This document shows positions 21,951 to 33,608 of a stretch of DNA of 64,000 bases, piece after piece; the stretch's first letter is position 1; each line of letters opens with the position of its first letter. The stretch comes from Rallus limicola (lineage: Eukaryota > Chordata > Aves > Gruiformes > Rallidae), in the NCBI GenBank assembly GCA_022605955.1, contig JAKCOZ010000005.1, positions 53,445,762 to 53,509,761 of the forward strand. Direction: 5' to 3'. The notes beneath the pieces were generated by a model, which was given only the letters and a program-made list of their open reading frames with translations, searched no databases and was not told the origin of the DNA. A program made the position numbers and the translations under genes.

Positions 21951-24752
21951 CTAGAAATGTGTTTGGTTTTCTATGTCAAAAACTTCAGTGACTGAGGAGT
22001 AGTGCCAATTCCAAGCAGCTAACTTAGTCCACTGTGCAGAAAAAAATGAAAAGACTCACTAGATAGTTGAAGTCTAAGGAGAAGAGGGTGATAAGTCTTT
22101 AACTGTCTAGTTGTGGCACGCTACATAGGTGAATATTACACATACCTTTAGTAGTCAAAGTTGCACCTTTGATAAACAAGAGAGAGGCTGACCCCTCCAA
22201 AAGGGAACTGCAAAACATCTGTGCTAGAGATATAAAGTAGACAGTGTAAAAATGTCCCTCCCACCCGTCATGTGTCGGCACAAACTGGTGTAAATTTATA
22301 AATAGTGAATCCATTTGAAAAAAATTAGCAGTGGCATGTGATCAGCTAATGAATAGCATACAGAATAGTTCAGCCATGACTGAAGCTCTGTAAATTAAAA
22401 GCAATATAGAAGACAACTGCTATTAATTACTGTTATGAGACACATTTTTTTGTTCTTCAGTGATGATTCAATCTAATCTGTCTGACTTTGCACTTCAGGC
22501 TGGAGCTCTCACTGGTCTCCCAGAATAGTGATCTCAACTTTGCTGGCCAGGCAAGCCATGTGGGAAGGGAGAGTCTTCTGATCTGGCATTTTTATTAGCA
22601 TAGGAGCTATGCTATAGCCCAGAGCAGTCAAGTTATACCTATGAAAATCCAAAAATCCATTATATCCTGTCTGTATGCCACAGTACTGACGCAAATCCCT
22701 GTTCCTCATGTCCTCCCATGAAAAAGATCAGTTGGAAGTGGGCTGTCACCTATCATGGAGCTGCCCATGGCTGGCCACTCTCAGTCCTGGGGCAGGCAGG
22801 GGCACCCAAGAAAGACTGGGACCACCCTGACACTGTCAACAGACCATGCAGCAAGCAGCTTTGCCTTGCAGCCTCCCCACATGGGGAAGCAACCATCAGC
22901 CAAGATATGGCAGAAAACAGATGCAAGCCATAAGGTCCCAAATTTCTCCAGCTACAGGCACAAGAGTACATCTGTACACACTTTTGATGTGCTAGTTATT
23001 TTTAATTGATTGCTAATCTACACTGGTTTCAACCCATCTCTGCTTGCTATGGTGTATGAGCAGTGAGTTAAACCCCATGCCATCATTTTTTTCCCATGTT
23101 GAGGCATCTTTAGATAGGAAGAGGCTGCCTAAGGAGATTTGCAATTTCTGCATGGGTGCCGCCGTGGGAGTCTTCACACTACCACATTCTTGAGACAGTT
23201 GTCTTCTATAAGCAGTCTTGGTAGCACATTAGAGAAACCCTTCATGCAATGTTTGAGGTCATTAAACTGAAAGAGCTATAAATAGCAGTGAAAGAGAACT
23301 GTGATGTTTATTTGCATGGATGTTTGCAGTGGGTTGGGGTTTTTTTTCCTTTTAATGTTCATCCAATTTTGATTGCACAGATTTGAACTTTATACTTGAG
23401 ACAAGAAAGCATTGACTCTTTCAAGATCAGGCTCTTTAGGCTAGCAGCCACAGAATAGATATGTTTATTTTTCTCTTAGGAGCTAAAAGGACTGCTCTGC
23501 CAATCTTCCCTGATATCACACAGAATAAACCAAGGGTCTCAATAAAACATTTAACATACAGCACAACTGGTTTCTATTGTGCAGTTCACCAGGTTTTCGT
23601 GCCTGGCACCACGAGTACAATTCAAAGGATTTCATGGCCGGCTTTTTTGAAGATAAATTTTACAGAACCACTGATTCTTAGACTCCACACACGAGGTTTA
23701 ATTCAGTGCCCTGTGTCACATGAGCGAGAGGGGATCTAGTGGTCCTCAGGGGTTTTCACAATCAGGAAGCCTAGACAACTGTTACACCAAACAGGTGCTT
23801 TTTGCACAAGTCACTATGGTTATTCCACATTCAGATGAAACAGGCACTGTATACACCACCAAGCATCTTAAGACCTTTTCCTCCTGAAGATGTTTTACGG
23901 TATGCAAAGATTTGAGATAACCATCGCTCGTATCTCTCTTCCTCACACACATCCCTGTATTGTCCTGCGGGTGCACAACCCACTCGAAGCCCGTGGAGAG
24001 AGAGGTGTGTGCATGCTTTGTAATCCTATTTACTCAGGGCAGATGGTTTCCGCAGCAGGCCTCCGAGCACTGTGGTGACAAAGTCCTGGTTGTCCCTGGC
24101 ACTACTGAAATGCAGATGTGGCTGGGGAGGAGCTTGCAGCACCTAAGCTGCTTCCTACCTTTGCCTCTGGCTCTGTTACACAGCTTCTCTTTGTACTGTT
24201 GCTATTCCTGGTTTAATTTTGCACAGAGAAAAGCTTTATGCTATGAAGAGACACAAAAGAGCTCTGCCCCAATCCCTCCTGTACCCACCAGCATCTTGCT
24301 GATCATCCAGGAATCAACTGACATTCCAGAAGCTGATGCAGCCCAATGCAGAGAACTGATTTCTTCATCCAGCATCAGCAGTCAATGGATGTCCTTGTAT
24401 GTCAAGCACAGCAGGGGACAACACTGCACCATGGATAACATTTACTAGGTTTAGAGAATAACCAAACTGCAACATGCCTCAGGAAGGTGCCAGGAATTAG
24501 AGGAATAGATGAAGCAGCTCTGGTACTTTATCCAGACTTATCCACTCTAAATTCCACCTAAACCCCTCTATCTACTATTTTGTATTAGCTATGTGGTGTT
24601 TGAAGGGCAGTAGGAAACACAAAAAATACTAAGCCAGGAGTTAGACTATTTGAATATGTATTGGTGGTTTGGAAGTAGAATGATGGGGTTGTTTTAAGGT
24701 CAACCACAGTCCTGAGGGAATGGGTTGGAAATACAAGAAAGTCAAATGGCTT

Positions 24753-24774
24753 AAAAAAATATATATATATATTT
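24753..24774. repeat. A7(TA)n simple repeat
   Basis: A short A run is followed by about eight TA units in intron 1. Confidence 0.8.
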
Positions 24775-26786
24775 CTTTGAATGGTACATGATTAACCTTT
24801 GGAGCTTACCACTGAACAGAAGTTAATGAGGACAAAATTTTAACAAGGTCTGCAAAAAGAGAGGTTTGAACAAATATCAGGGAGACTGAGTGCTAGAATG
24901 AGCTAATGAAAAAGATTTCTGCAAGAGATAATGTAATGTGAGCTAACACCACCTTCTGCTAGAGGCTTGGATAAATCCTAAATTTGGTCTGATGAATGGT
25001 AAATTATTTTAAATCTGCTCACTGCTACACCAGAGATGAAGACTTGACTCCTTGGGTTATGAGTTTGGCCCAACCCAGCACTCAGAGCTTTAGAAAGGGA
25101 CTTTCTGGAATGATTCTTCTGAATCTGATGCGCAGATTCTGAAATTTTGCTTATGCAGCAACGGATTGCACAAAGAGACATGGGGATTTGTCTGGAGCAT
25201 GAAAGAGGTTAACAAAAAAAGCAATGAGAAAATGATGCTTTTCTTCTCTACTGCTCCAAGATAGTCAAGTCGTGGTCTTTTCCTCCCCTTCTAATTATTG
25301 TAACACTGCAGGAGGTGACAGCGGCTGAGGAAACCAAAACTGCAGCTGTGGCCTCTGGCCCTTGAAGTACAATCTCTATAGCTTGAACAGACCATTGCAA
25401 CCACTATCTCAAAATCAATAGCTGATTCAGTACATGTGGTCAGCCATCCATACCAGGGGAAAAGCCACTTAGGTGATACCAGACCAGGGGCATGTTGACA
25501 GCAGGCAAAAGCTTTTCAACAGCAGACGCTCCACATGTAGGAAGCAAAACCACAGACTTAGCAAAGAAGTCTAAGCAACATAAATTCCTAGACATGTACA
25601 AACTTCATTTCTGCAGGATAGGGCAGTGTTTCTACAAAGTCATCATTACAGTGGCTTAGTTACCAATTTAAGTCAATGCAAAATACGTCCACCAGAACTT
25701 CCTTCTCATTTTCAGTTCTCTTGATAAACCTCAATACCTTGATGTCTGTACTAGTGATACACATCATTGCTACCATGCCTCACTGTGTGTATTTTGCCCT
25801 GCAGGCAGTGCTTTCCCATGTTCTAACTTTCCAGTTGTTATGGCCAGACCTAATGATATCATGGAAATGGCAAGCGATGAGGAAGAGCAAACCTATTTCC
25901 TTCAATTGTTCTGTTCAGACAAAGTCATTAAACAGTAATGACATCTCCTGTCAAATTATTATTTATATTTGCAATTAAAAAAAAATCCAAGTTATTGTAT
26001 TTCTAGTCTGCTTTTAAGAGTGATCAAGCTCCAGTCTCTTGTCAGATATATTGTTCTTGTATCCCAAGCTTATGGGCCTTCCAACTAAACCATGGAATAA
26101 GTTACTGAAGAATGAAAGCGTTATGAATTGTCATCCCAACAGGCATTGAATGAATGAATTCTAGACTGGATTTATGAACTTGTGTTCATCTCTCTTTTTT
26201 AACCCAAATAAGATCAGGGAAAATGGATTTTTAAAATATCATCTAATAATTAATAGCTTTTTAAAAAAAGGCTATTTCTTTATTATCAAGCAATGTTTAC
26301 ATTCAAATTCAGAAGTCTCTCACCCAAGATAAGCCAATCTACCAACAGCCTTGGCTGCATGTGAGGACTAGACCTTCCATGCAACTTCTGCATGTGCTGA
26401 AATGCTCAAGTTCCATTCATCAGCCAATGACTTTCCCATGTACCCAGGTAGACAGGAAGGCTCTCCCAGATCTGAGAATGAATCGTTACACCTCACTGCA
26501 GTCCCAAGCACCATACCTCATGTCTCAGCAGTGAGGACGCAGCCAGGTGAGTGTAGCATGAGGGAGGATCCAATGATAAAATCCTGTGGTTGCCACCACC
26601 TTTGGCAGAAATAGATGCAGGTCTCATCATTCAGTGATGTTTTTTCCTTAGTATTTGTTCTGTAGCATGCATATTCATAGATTTATGACCCAGAGCAAAT
26701 ATGTCTTCTTAAACAGATTACTGTGGACATGGAAAGTCATCATGTGAGAGTAGGCAAGGTGGCTCAACAGGATCCTGAGAGACACA

Positions 26787-26800
26787 GCGCCATCTGCACC
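26787..26800 (-). promoter_or_regulatory. CTCF-like site (weak)
   Basis: On the minus strand GGTGCAGATGGCGC matches the strong GCAGATGGCGC half of the CTCF core, but the first three positions differ. Intronic. Confidence 0.22.
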
Positions 26801-27382
26801 AAATGGCACTTGCTGGCAAATGGTTTCCCCAGCTAGTCCCCATAACCAAAGTGTTGTATTCAGAATCATAGGGGAGGGGAAGGCCTGAAACACCATGAGA
26901 GCTTGATATTTCAGCTAGAACAGTTTCCCAGACTTAATGTGCATCCAGGGCACCAGCAAATCCAGCAGTGGGGTTGCCCCAGGGTTGCCTTTCTCCCTTG
27001 GGGACTGCCACAGCAATGAATACATAAATATGAAACACACCAACCAGTCTCAAGGGAAGAGAAGGCTGGAAAAAAAGCATTCACTGACAGGAGAAGCACT
27101 GGGAAAAAAAAGAAGAAAACTCCCAAATGAGGGAGGTGAACAGCTGTAAAAATATTCCCAAGCACAGTGGCACAGGAGGCACAGGCAGGAGGGTGATGGC
27201 TTGGGAGCAGGAGGGGAAGAGCAGGACAATGATGCACCAGGATCCTCACTCCTGGTTCAGGACAGTATGCAAGTGTACCGTGGAAACAGCAGTCCCAGCA
27301 ATGAGCATGGAAGACAGCTCTTGGCATCTGAAAGAGTTAAAGAGGATTGTGCAGAGGGGCTGGTCAGAAAGGTCCTGCCACA

Positions 27383-27440
27383 GTGCAGGAGGATGCCTGG
27401 GATGACTCACTGAAACTACTTTCCAACCCCTGCAATTCTG
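27383..27440 (+). repeat. Probable old CR1 3'-end remnant (plus)
   Basis: GTGCAGGAGGATGCCTGGGA, then TGACTCACTGAAACTACTTTCC and AACCCCTGCAATTCTGGG align with the CR1 3' end (TGCAGGGGGTTGGACTAGATGACC…TTCCAACCC…ATTCT) with many changes. The match is short and diverged. Confidence 0.5.
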
Positions 27441-27918
27441 GGGGGATGGAGGCCACGTCTCTTATTAAAAACTTTCTGGCACAGACATCCAGCCATAACT
27501 TTGAAGTAATGATATTAACAGTATCTGCTAATGCTTGGCTTTCTGCAGACTTTAAGGAAAAGAACAGCTTCAGCAATGAGTGGGAAAACATACATGTTCA
27601 AACATAACATTAATTTTTTCCCCTGGGAGATGGCACAAAAAGAGCATCTATTTACAATAATAATGTTGCTTTGCTGAGAACAGTCCATAAGGAAAATCCC
27701 ATAAGGTTGAAAAATGTGTTTTAAGTTCACAAACTGTCTCATGCTCCAGCTCCAGTGTGGGCAGGCATCCAGATGCTGTGAGCAGCTCCGTCCTGGAAGG
27801 CTAACTTGGGCACTCAGTTTCTGAGCAATCTCCCCAGCTCTGTTTCAGAACTGGTTAGCTTACCTCATCATGTTTTCCTCCAATAATTAGTTGTGAAGTC
27901 AATGTCTTTTTCTAATTT

Positions 27919-27935
27919 GGGGGGGGGGGGGGGGG
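27919..27935 (+). repeat. Poly-G tract (17 G)
   Basis: An uninterrupted run of 17 G is followed by CGGTGG. Such long G homopolymers are rare and prone to sequencing and assembly length error. Alone it could fold as a quadruplex. Confidence 0.9.
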
Positions 27936-29538
27936 CGGTGGCTTGAGAACCTTTCCATGAGCAGCAGAAATGCAGAGACCTGATTTTTCATTTAAAAGGT
28001 GAGGCATTTTCCCCAGGGAATCTCAGCTCTGGAAAAAAACTCACAATGAAAATGTCTCCTGAGGCCATCTATTTTACACTGTATATATATCAAGTAATAG
28101 CTTATGGAAGCTCAGGACTCCTGTTGTCCATTCAAGCTTGGATGAGAGCGCTGCTATTGACAGGTTGAGTTGTATGATCCTGCTTCCCAAATGGCTCCAT
28201 ATGGACACAGAACTTCACTGAGGGCTCAGGGTCCAGCTACAAATAGATTGCAAGCTACCTACAGACAGGTATTTATTTCTAGAGTCATTTTGTAATTGTA
28301 TCTTTATTTTTGGTTAGTGTTAACTACACATAGAGATTTTCAGCTACATAAAAATGCAAATAATACTTCGTAATTGCTTGTTATTTCTTTTTTAAATCCC
28401 ATCTTTCTGGCACTAACATTAACAAAATCTATGAGGGCATTTTTATGCTCTTATTTAAGTTCCTAAAAACACCCTTCACTTTCTTAGGGCTACTTTCTTT
28501 CTTATATGGATGTACCCAGGACATCTCAAAAAAATCATCTCATTGCCTTCTAGTTACTCCTCAGAATATTTTAAGCCTCTTCCAGGAATACAAACAAGTA
28601 ACGTCTCTCATTAAAAAATAAGCATGAAATGCAGCTTTAAGAAAGTAATTTTCCAGGAATCCCATCCATGAACACAGGATCAAACTCAACCTTAAAAGGC
28701 GAGTTCATATTCCAAAAAATATTCAGCTAATCTGCCAGGAACCAGGCCTTACAGAAGAACTCCAAATTACCTGAGCCAGTTCATGATGTCATTAATACAG
28801 AGAAGTTCCCTTGCCATACATAGAAATATTCTGTGATGGAGTGTGCCACTTGGAGATCTGCTAGAAGTTTACCTAAATCATTCGGTTTGGTTCAAGTCCA
28901 GAGGCGTGAGACTGCTGTAGTTCTTGTTATTTTAATATTTTAGAGTGTTAAGTGCATTTTCTCCCTCTGCTTTCCCTCCTGGGAAACTGTTAAAATGGTG
29001 AAATAATTCATTCTTCCATTATTTGAAGCATATTGCCCAATTTATTTCTTTTCTGGTAAAGAGCTGCTTGTAGCAACATCCTGAGTCCCTCCTGATGCTT
29101 CCAATGAAGGCAGAAGCAATGGGGAGTGGTGCAAATGCAGAATGAGGTCCTTGATTTGAAGTAACATTTGACTGAGAAAATCTATGCCAAGAAAATGGTG
29201 GAACAGGAATAACTTGTGTTGTCTACACGTGGTGCTCCCCACTGGGTTTCTCTCCCCCTTTCCTCTATTTAAATGCATGAACATGAGGAATTAAAAAAAA
29301 TAAAAATAAAAGCAACAACCAAGTTGTGATAATTTTGCAAGGAAAACCATATTTTGAGACTATGCCCAACAGAGTGCAAACTGCTGAGCACGTAGGGGAA
29401 CCTTGTCCCTGGCTAGGAGCATTCTTAGTATGCCACAGTGAGGTGCATGAGGCAATTCATACAGTGACCACAAGACTAGAGAACACCACCTACTTTCCAT
29501 CACAGGAAGTCCTTCCATCCCTTTGTGCAATTCACTCC
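27936..29538. other. Intron 1 segment, 27.9-29.5 kb
   Basis: AT-rich non-coding sequence with no recognised repeat family, exon or RNA. It has an A-rich stretch at about 29292-29310. Confidence 0.5.
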
Positions 29539-29778
29539 ATAGAATCATAGAATCATCATGGTTGGAAAAAGCCTTCAAGATCATCAAGTCCAACCCTCAG
29601 CACTACATCACCATAACCTCTAAACCATCTCCTGAAGTGCCACATCTATCTGTTATTTGAACAACTCCAGGGCCAGTGATTCCACCATCTCCCTGGGCAG
29701 CCTGTTCCAATACTTCACCATTCTGTTGGTGAAGAAATTTTTCCTAATATTCTATCTGCATCTCCTTTTCTTGGTATT
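29539..29778 (-). repeat. CR1 LINE 3'-end fragment (minus)
   Basis: It begins ATAGAATCATAGAATCATCA, then GGTTGGAAAAAGCC, GATCATCAAGTCCAACC, CCTGAAGTGCCACATCTAT, ACCATCTCCCTGGGCAGCC, TGTTCCAATACTTCACC and TTGGTGAAGAAATTTTTCC. This is the full order of an inverted CR1 3' region, about 240 bp and among the best-preserved short copies here. Confidence 0.93.
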
Positions 29779-32700
29779 TATTTTCCACATTGCTTTTTTC
29801 TCAAAGAATAGGGTCTTCCCACCTGAAATGTTAGAGAAAAAAGATAGTTTGTCTTTCCAAAGCATGCCTGGATGCAGCACGGGACATGCAGCTGCCCAGA
29901 ACTAAATGTGGGTCCTGCAGAGTCATCTCTGAGCCAGCTGGGTCCAAAACCAAACCACAGACATTGCACACATAGCGGCTGCCCCACAAGTACTGAGTGA
30001 TAATTATTACTGTGTGGCTCTTCTGATTTCCTCAAGGGCTGCCGAGCTGGCAAGGGCTGCAGACAGCTACGGCATGAGAGCAGATGTTCTTGCCTTCGGA
30101 CAGATGTCAGCTCTGCCTGATGGAAAATGCCATCCAAGATGAGTGAAAACCACCAAGCAGACAGACAGAGCTTTGCAGAACAGTTGTTGGGACCACCCCG
30201 CAGTGACCACTATCTATTGCAGAGACCATCCAGCAGCCACCTCTTTCCCGGCAAAACCCTGCCACAGCATACCATAAAAGCATTATCTCAGCATTGCTTC
30301 TTGTGTGTAAGCTAAAACAAGTCAAAAGATGGCAAGGAGCTGCATGAGAAACAAAACAAAACCAAAAAAAAAAAAGCCCAAGAAAGGAGCAGAGAAGTGG
30401 AGGAAGGTGGGAAACAAAAGTACATCCTTAGAGGATGGAGGGGAGAGGTATGTTAAGAGAAGACAGTCCAGAATGCAATCCATAAACCATAAACCAAGTG
30501 ATTTGTAACATCTAAGATTTGGGGGATATGACTCATGATTTTGAACTCTTGGGGGTTAGCAAAAGTTCTGGCCAGAGCATTTTTGATGAACTATCCCACC
30601 AGAAGAAAATGCTGATTCATGGAAGTTGAAGAATTTTTTTAATATTTGGAAGGACAAACTCTTGCGGTCCAGGACCCTCTGCTTATTTCTGACAGTACAG
30701 CAAGAAAGACCTAAATTGAAAACATAATATATGAAGGTCTTGTTTTCATTCCACTGTAAAATGAAAACAAATTGTAAAACCTCAGAAGTTGTCACAAAAC
30801 TGAATTATCATCTCCCTGGCCAGTTCTAGTTGGTTACTGCTATTATCCATTTTGCAGTTATTGCATTGTAATCATTATTATTCAAAGGCAGACTTACTTC
30901 CTATGAAAGAAATGCTTGTGCAACAAGGACAAAGATTTCCAAGGAAGATGTCTCAGATAATGTGAGCTCAGTTGTGGTTTTACACTCTGTCAAGGTGAAG
31001 AGCTGCAGCAGTTCCAGGGAGAGGCTGGCAATCCTCGCAAGCCTTGGCAAACTTAATGGCAGCACCAGGCAAGCTCTTAAGAGAAGACAAAACAGTCTTT
31101 GAACCAAGTGTTACTCGTTGTGTCTTTCTCTGGTATGAGTTACCTGCAGGATGGGTGTTTTTTTCTTCTCCTTTGATGGCTTTTGTCCTCATGTTACTGT
31201 CTAATAAATCCACGTTTCTAATTAATAACACCACATAGGTTTGGTTACCAAAAAAAGGAAGTTAGCCAGTTAGCCCAAGCACTCTGAAAGGTCCCCAGAA
31301 TTAGTGCCACTGGGACAAGGACTTGCCTGTGATGTCTTTGGCTCCATTCCAGTGCTGCTACTTGTGGATTATGGAGGAAATACACAGTAAATGACCTGAC
31401 AGAGAACTCATGTCATTTTATGTTAGGAAGGACACCATCGTGGTTAGGGAAGTTAGGTTGTCTGCAATTAGTTTGAGCTTGAAATTCAACCTATATTCCA
31501 GCTTCTGAGATCACTTATTGTCAGCTCACTTTCAGGATCCCCCCCCATTGCAGTGACCCGTCACATTAACAAAGCCACTGCTACTAGGCAGAAAGGATTT
31601 GTTTCATTATGCAGAAGGGTCTGTCCTTCCCAGGAGCTTCTCAACAGGAGGGCTCAAAATCCTGTCCTACAATGAATTATATCTGACGTAAGGAAGTTAA
31701 TTTGGGGTCTCTGAGGACCACTGAATCTCAGATTTCTTATATGGACAACTCTTTTCAGAGTGGTCCTGCTGTGACCTGCCAGGAAAGAATCAAAACAGAG
31801 CTATCAGAGGTAATGAGAAGGCACCCCTGATGGTGCCCAGTGTATTTTCTTCCTTAGAAGATGTGGAAGTGTAATCTGAAAGAGACTGGCTTCATTTCCC
31901 AGTGGGCATGGTGGACACCTAAAGTCAGGTAGTCTCTACTAGTTGTAAATATTTATGCCTATTGTCACAACACATAGTTTTTAGTCTGATCTTCAGTATG
32001 AGGAAATCCTGGTAAATATATTTTGATAAAGAAAACTTTTTAGGCAATCCTTTTCAGGATGATCTACACTCACACAGCCTGATGAGTTCAGCTGGTTTTA
32101 GAAGATTCACAGCACTGAGGCCAAGCAAATCCAAGGTGGGAAACCCTTGAAGTGAAGGAATATGTGGCATACAATGAAAGGCCAACAAGTAAATAAGTAA
32201 AATAAAGGAAAGAAGCACATCATTTCCTTAATGAATTTCCATGCAAACTGCTGAGCTCCCAGGAAATCAAAATTAAGATATTTATGACACACCACAGATA
32301 ACTGCTCATGAAGGAAGTATCAATATTCCCCTTATATATTTGCAGGAGATGAAAGGACATGTTCATATACTAATAATTGCATGATTTATTTTTGTCAAAG
32401 AAAGATATATTAGATTACAAAGAAGTCATACGTATGGTGAAGTTTTTTTCCTAATTTTTTTTTTCTGTATTAATTAATATAAGCACTTAGAGAATTGCCT
32501 ATAGTTTCCACTTCAGGGAATTTTCCTCCAAACCATTTGCACAGATGCCTGTTGCTAAGCAAAGACAACAGTCCTAATGACACTCACCATTTCACAGATG
32601 CAACCCCTGCTAATTACAGGGGCTAGTAAATGAGCTTTATTTCTCTCCATGTTTTTTAATCATATATAGAGAAGAAAAGGAGGATCATCAACAGGGGAAT

Positions 32701-33593
32701 GAATACAGATGCTATCTCAGCAAGGGGCAGGAGACCTCAAGTATTTGAAAGTTTCCCATATATCTGCTCAGAGAAAGGCAACTCCACCATAATCCTGGTA
32801 AGAGCCAGAGTTCATCTGCAACAATAAGAGAAACGAGTAACAGGAACCAGAAAGTCAGGGCAGATAGGGCAAGATGAACACCAACTTGAGAAACATGCAA
32901 AGCCCAGAAGGAACCTGGACCACGGCATTCATGCCGTACAATGGAGCTGTTCCTGGGGTAGGAAAAACTGTAGCTGGCTGGAAGACTCTTGTCTGGGCAC
33001 CTCAGGGCGTGGTCAGATGTGAGAGGATGGAAAATATCTCTCTCTCGCTCACACAAACTTAGGTTGGAGTTTTTGAAGCCACCTTGTAGATCTGGGGACC
33101 CCATTCAAGTTCAATTTGAAAATAAGCATTTTGGAACATCTCCTCCCCTCATTTTGACTCCCTAGAGGTTCAAAGGCCCTTGTTCAGCTTCCTGGGCTGT
33201 TGAAGGTTCCCAGTTCCACCACTGACCATGGTCTTGTAGGCAGGACAGCAGCCATTCCATCCCTCAGCACCGAACCCATTGGTTTATAAAATAGCTCTTT
33301 CAGCTGCACATTAAACCTTTGGCTATGGAAACACAAGCACTAACTAGGAACTTTAGTATCAAGACTTGTAGTGCTGTAGAAGAGATGTTAGACATACTAC
33401 AATTTTTGCAATCATCCATTTGGAGGGAAAGCCACAAATTTCCTTAACTCGGAAAAAATATATGGTAACTGGGTGATGATCACTGAGACTGGGAGTGCAA
33501 TGGATACACTCCAGATGTCTATTCAACATCTGCTGGGATTTATATCCATCCATTGACAGATGGGAAACCTCAATTCTGAAGAAAAAATAAATT

Positions 33594-33608
33594 AAAAAAA
33601 AAAAAAAA
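33594..33608. repeat. Poly-A run (15 A)
   Basis: A homopolymer in intron 1 preceded by A-rich ATAAATT. No retrogene body was recognised next to it. Confidence 0.8.

Larger units (their letters stand above)
21951..27382. other. Intron 1 segment, 21.95-27.4 kb
   Basis: Non-coding. It holds a (TA)n run at 24753-24774 and a CTCF-like match at 26787-26800. The longest open frame, 162 codons at 23960-24448, has no recognisable family, no repeat of codons and no splice context, and looks like chance. Confidence 0.5.

Noticed and set aside
23960..24448. 162-codon plus-strand frame in intron 1
   Set aside because: No recognisable family, motif or signal; one such length is expected by chance in 64 kb on six frames.
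26911..27327. 138-codon minus-strand Cys/His-rich frame
   Set aside because: The Cys and His spacing does not form a recognisable zinc finger and no splice or family context supports it.
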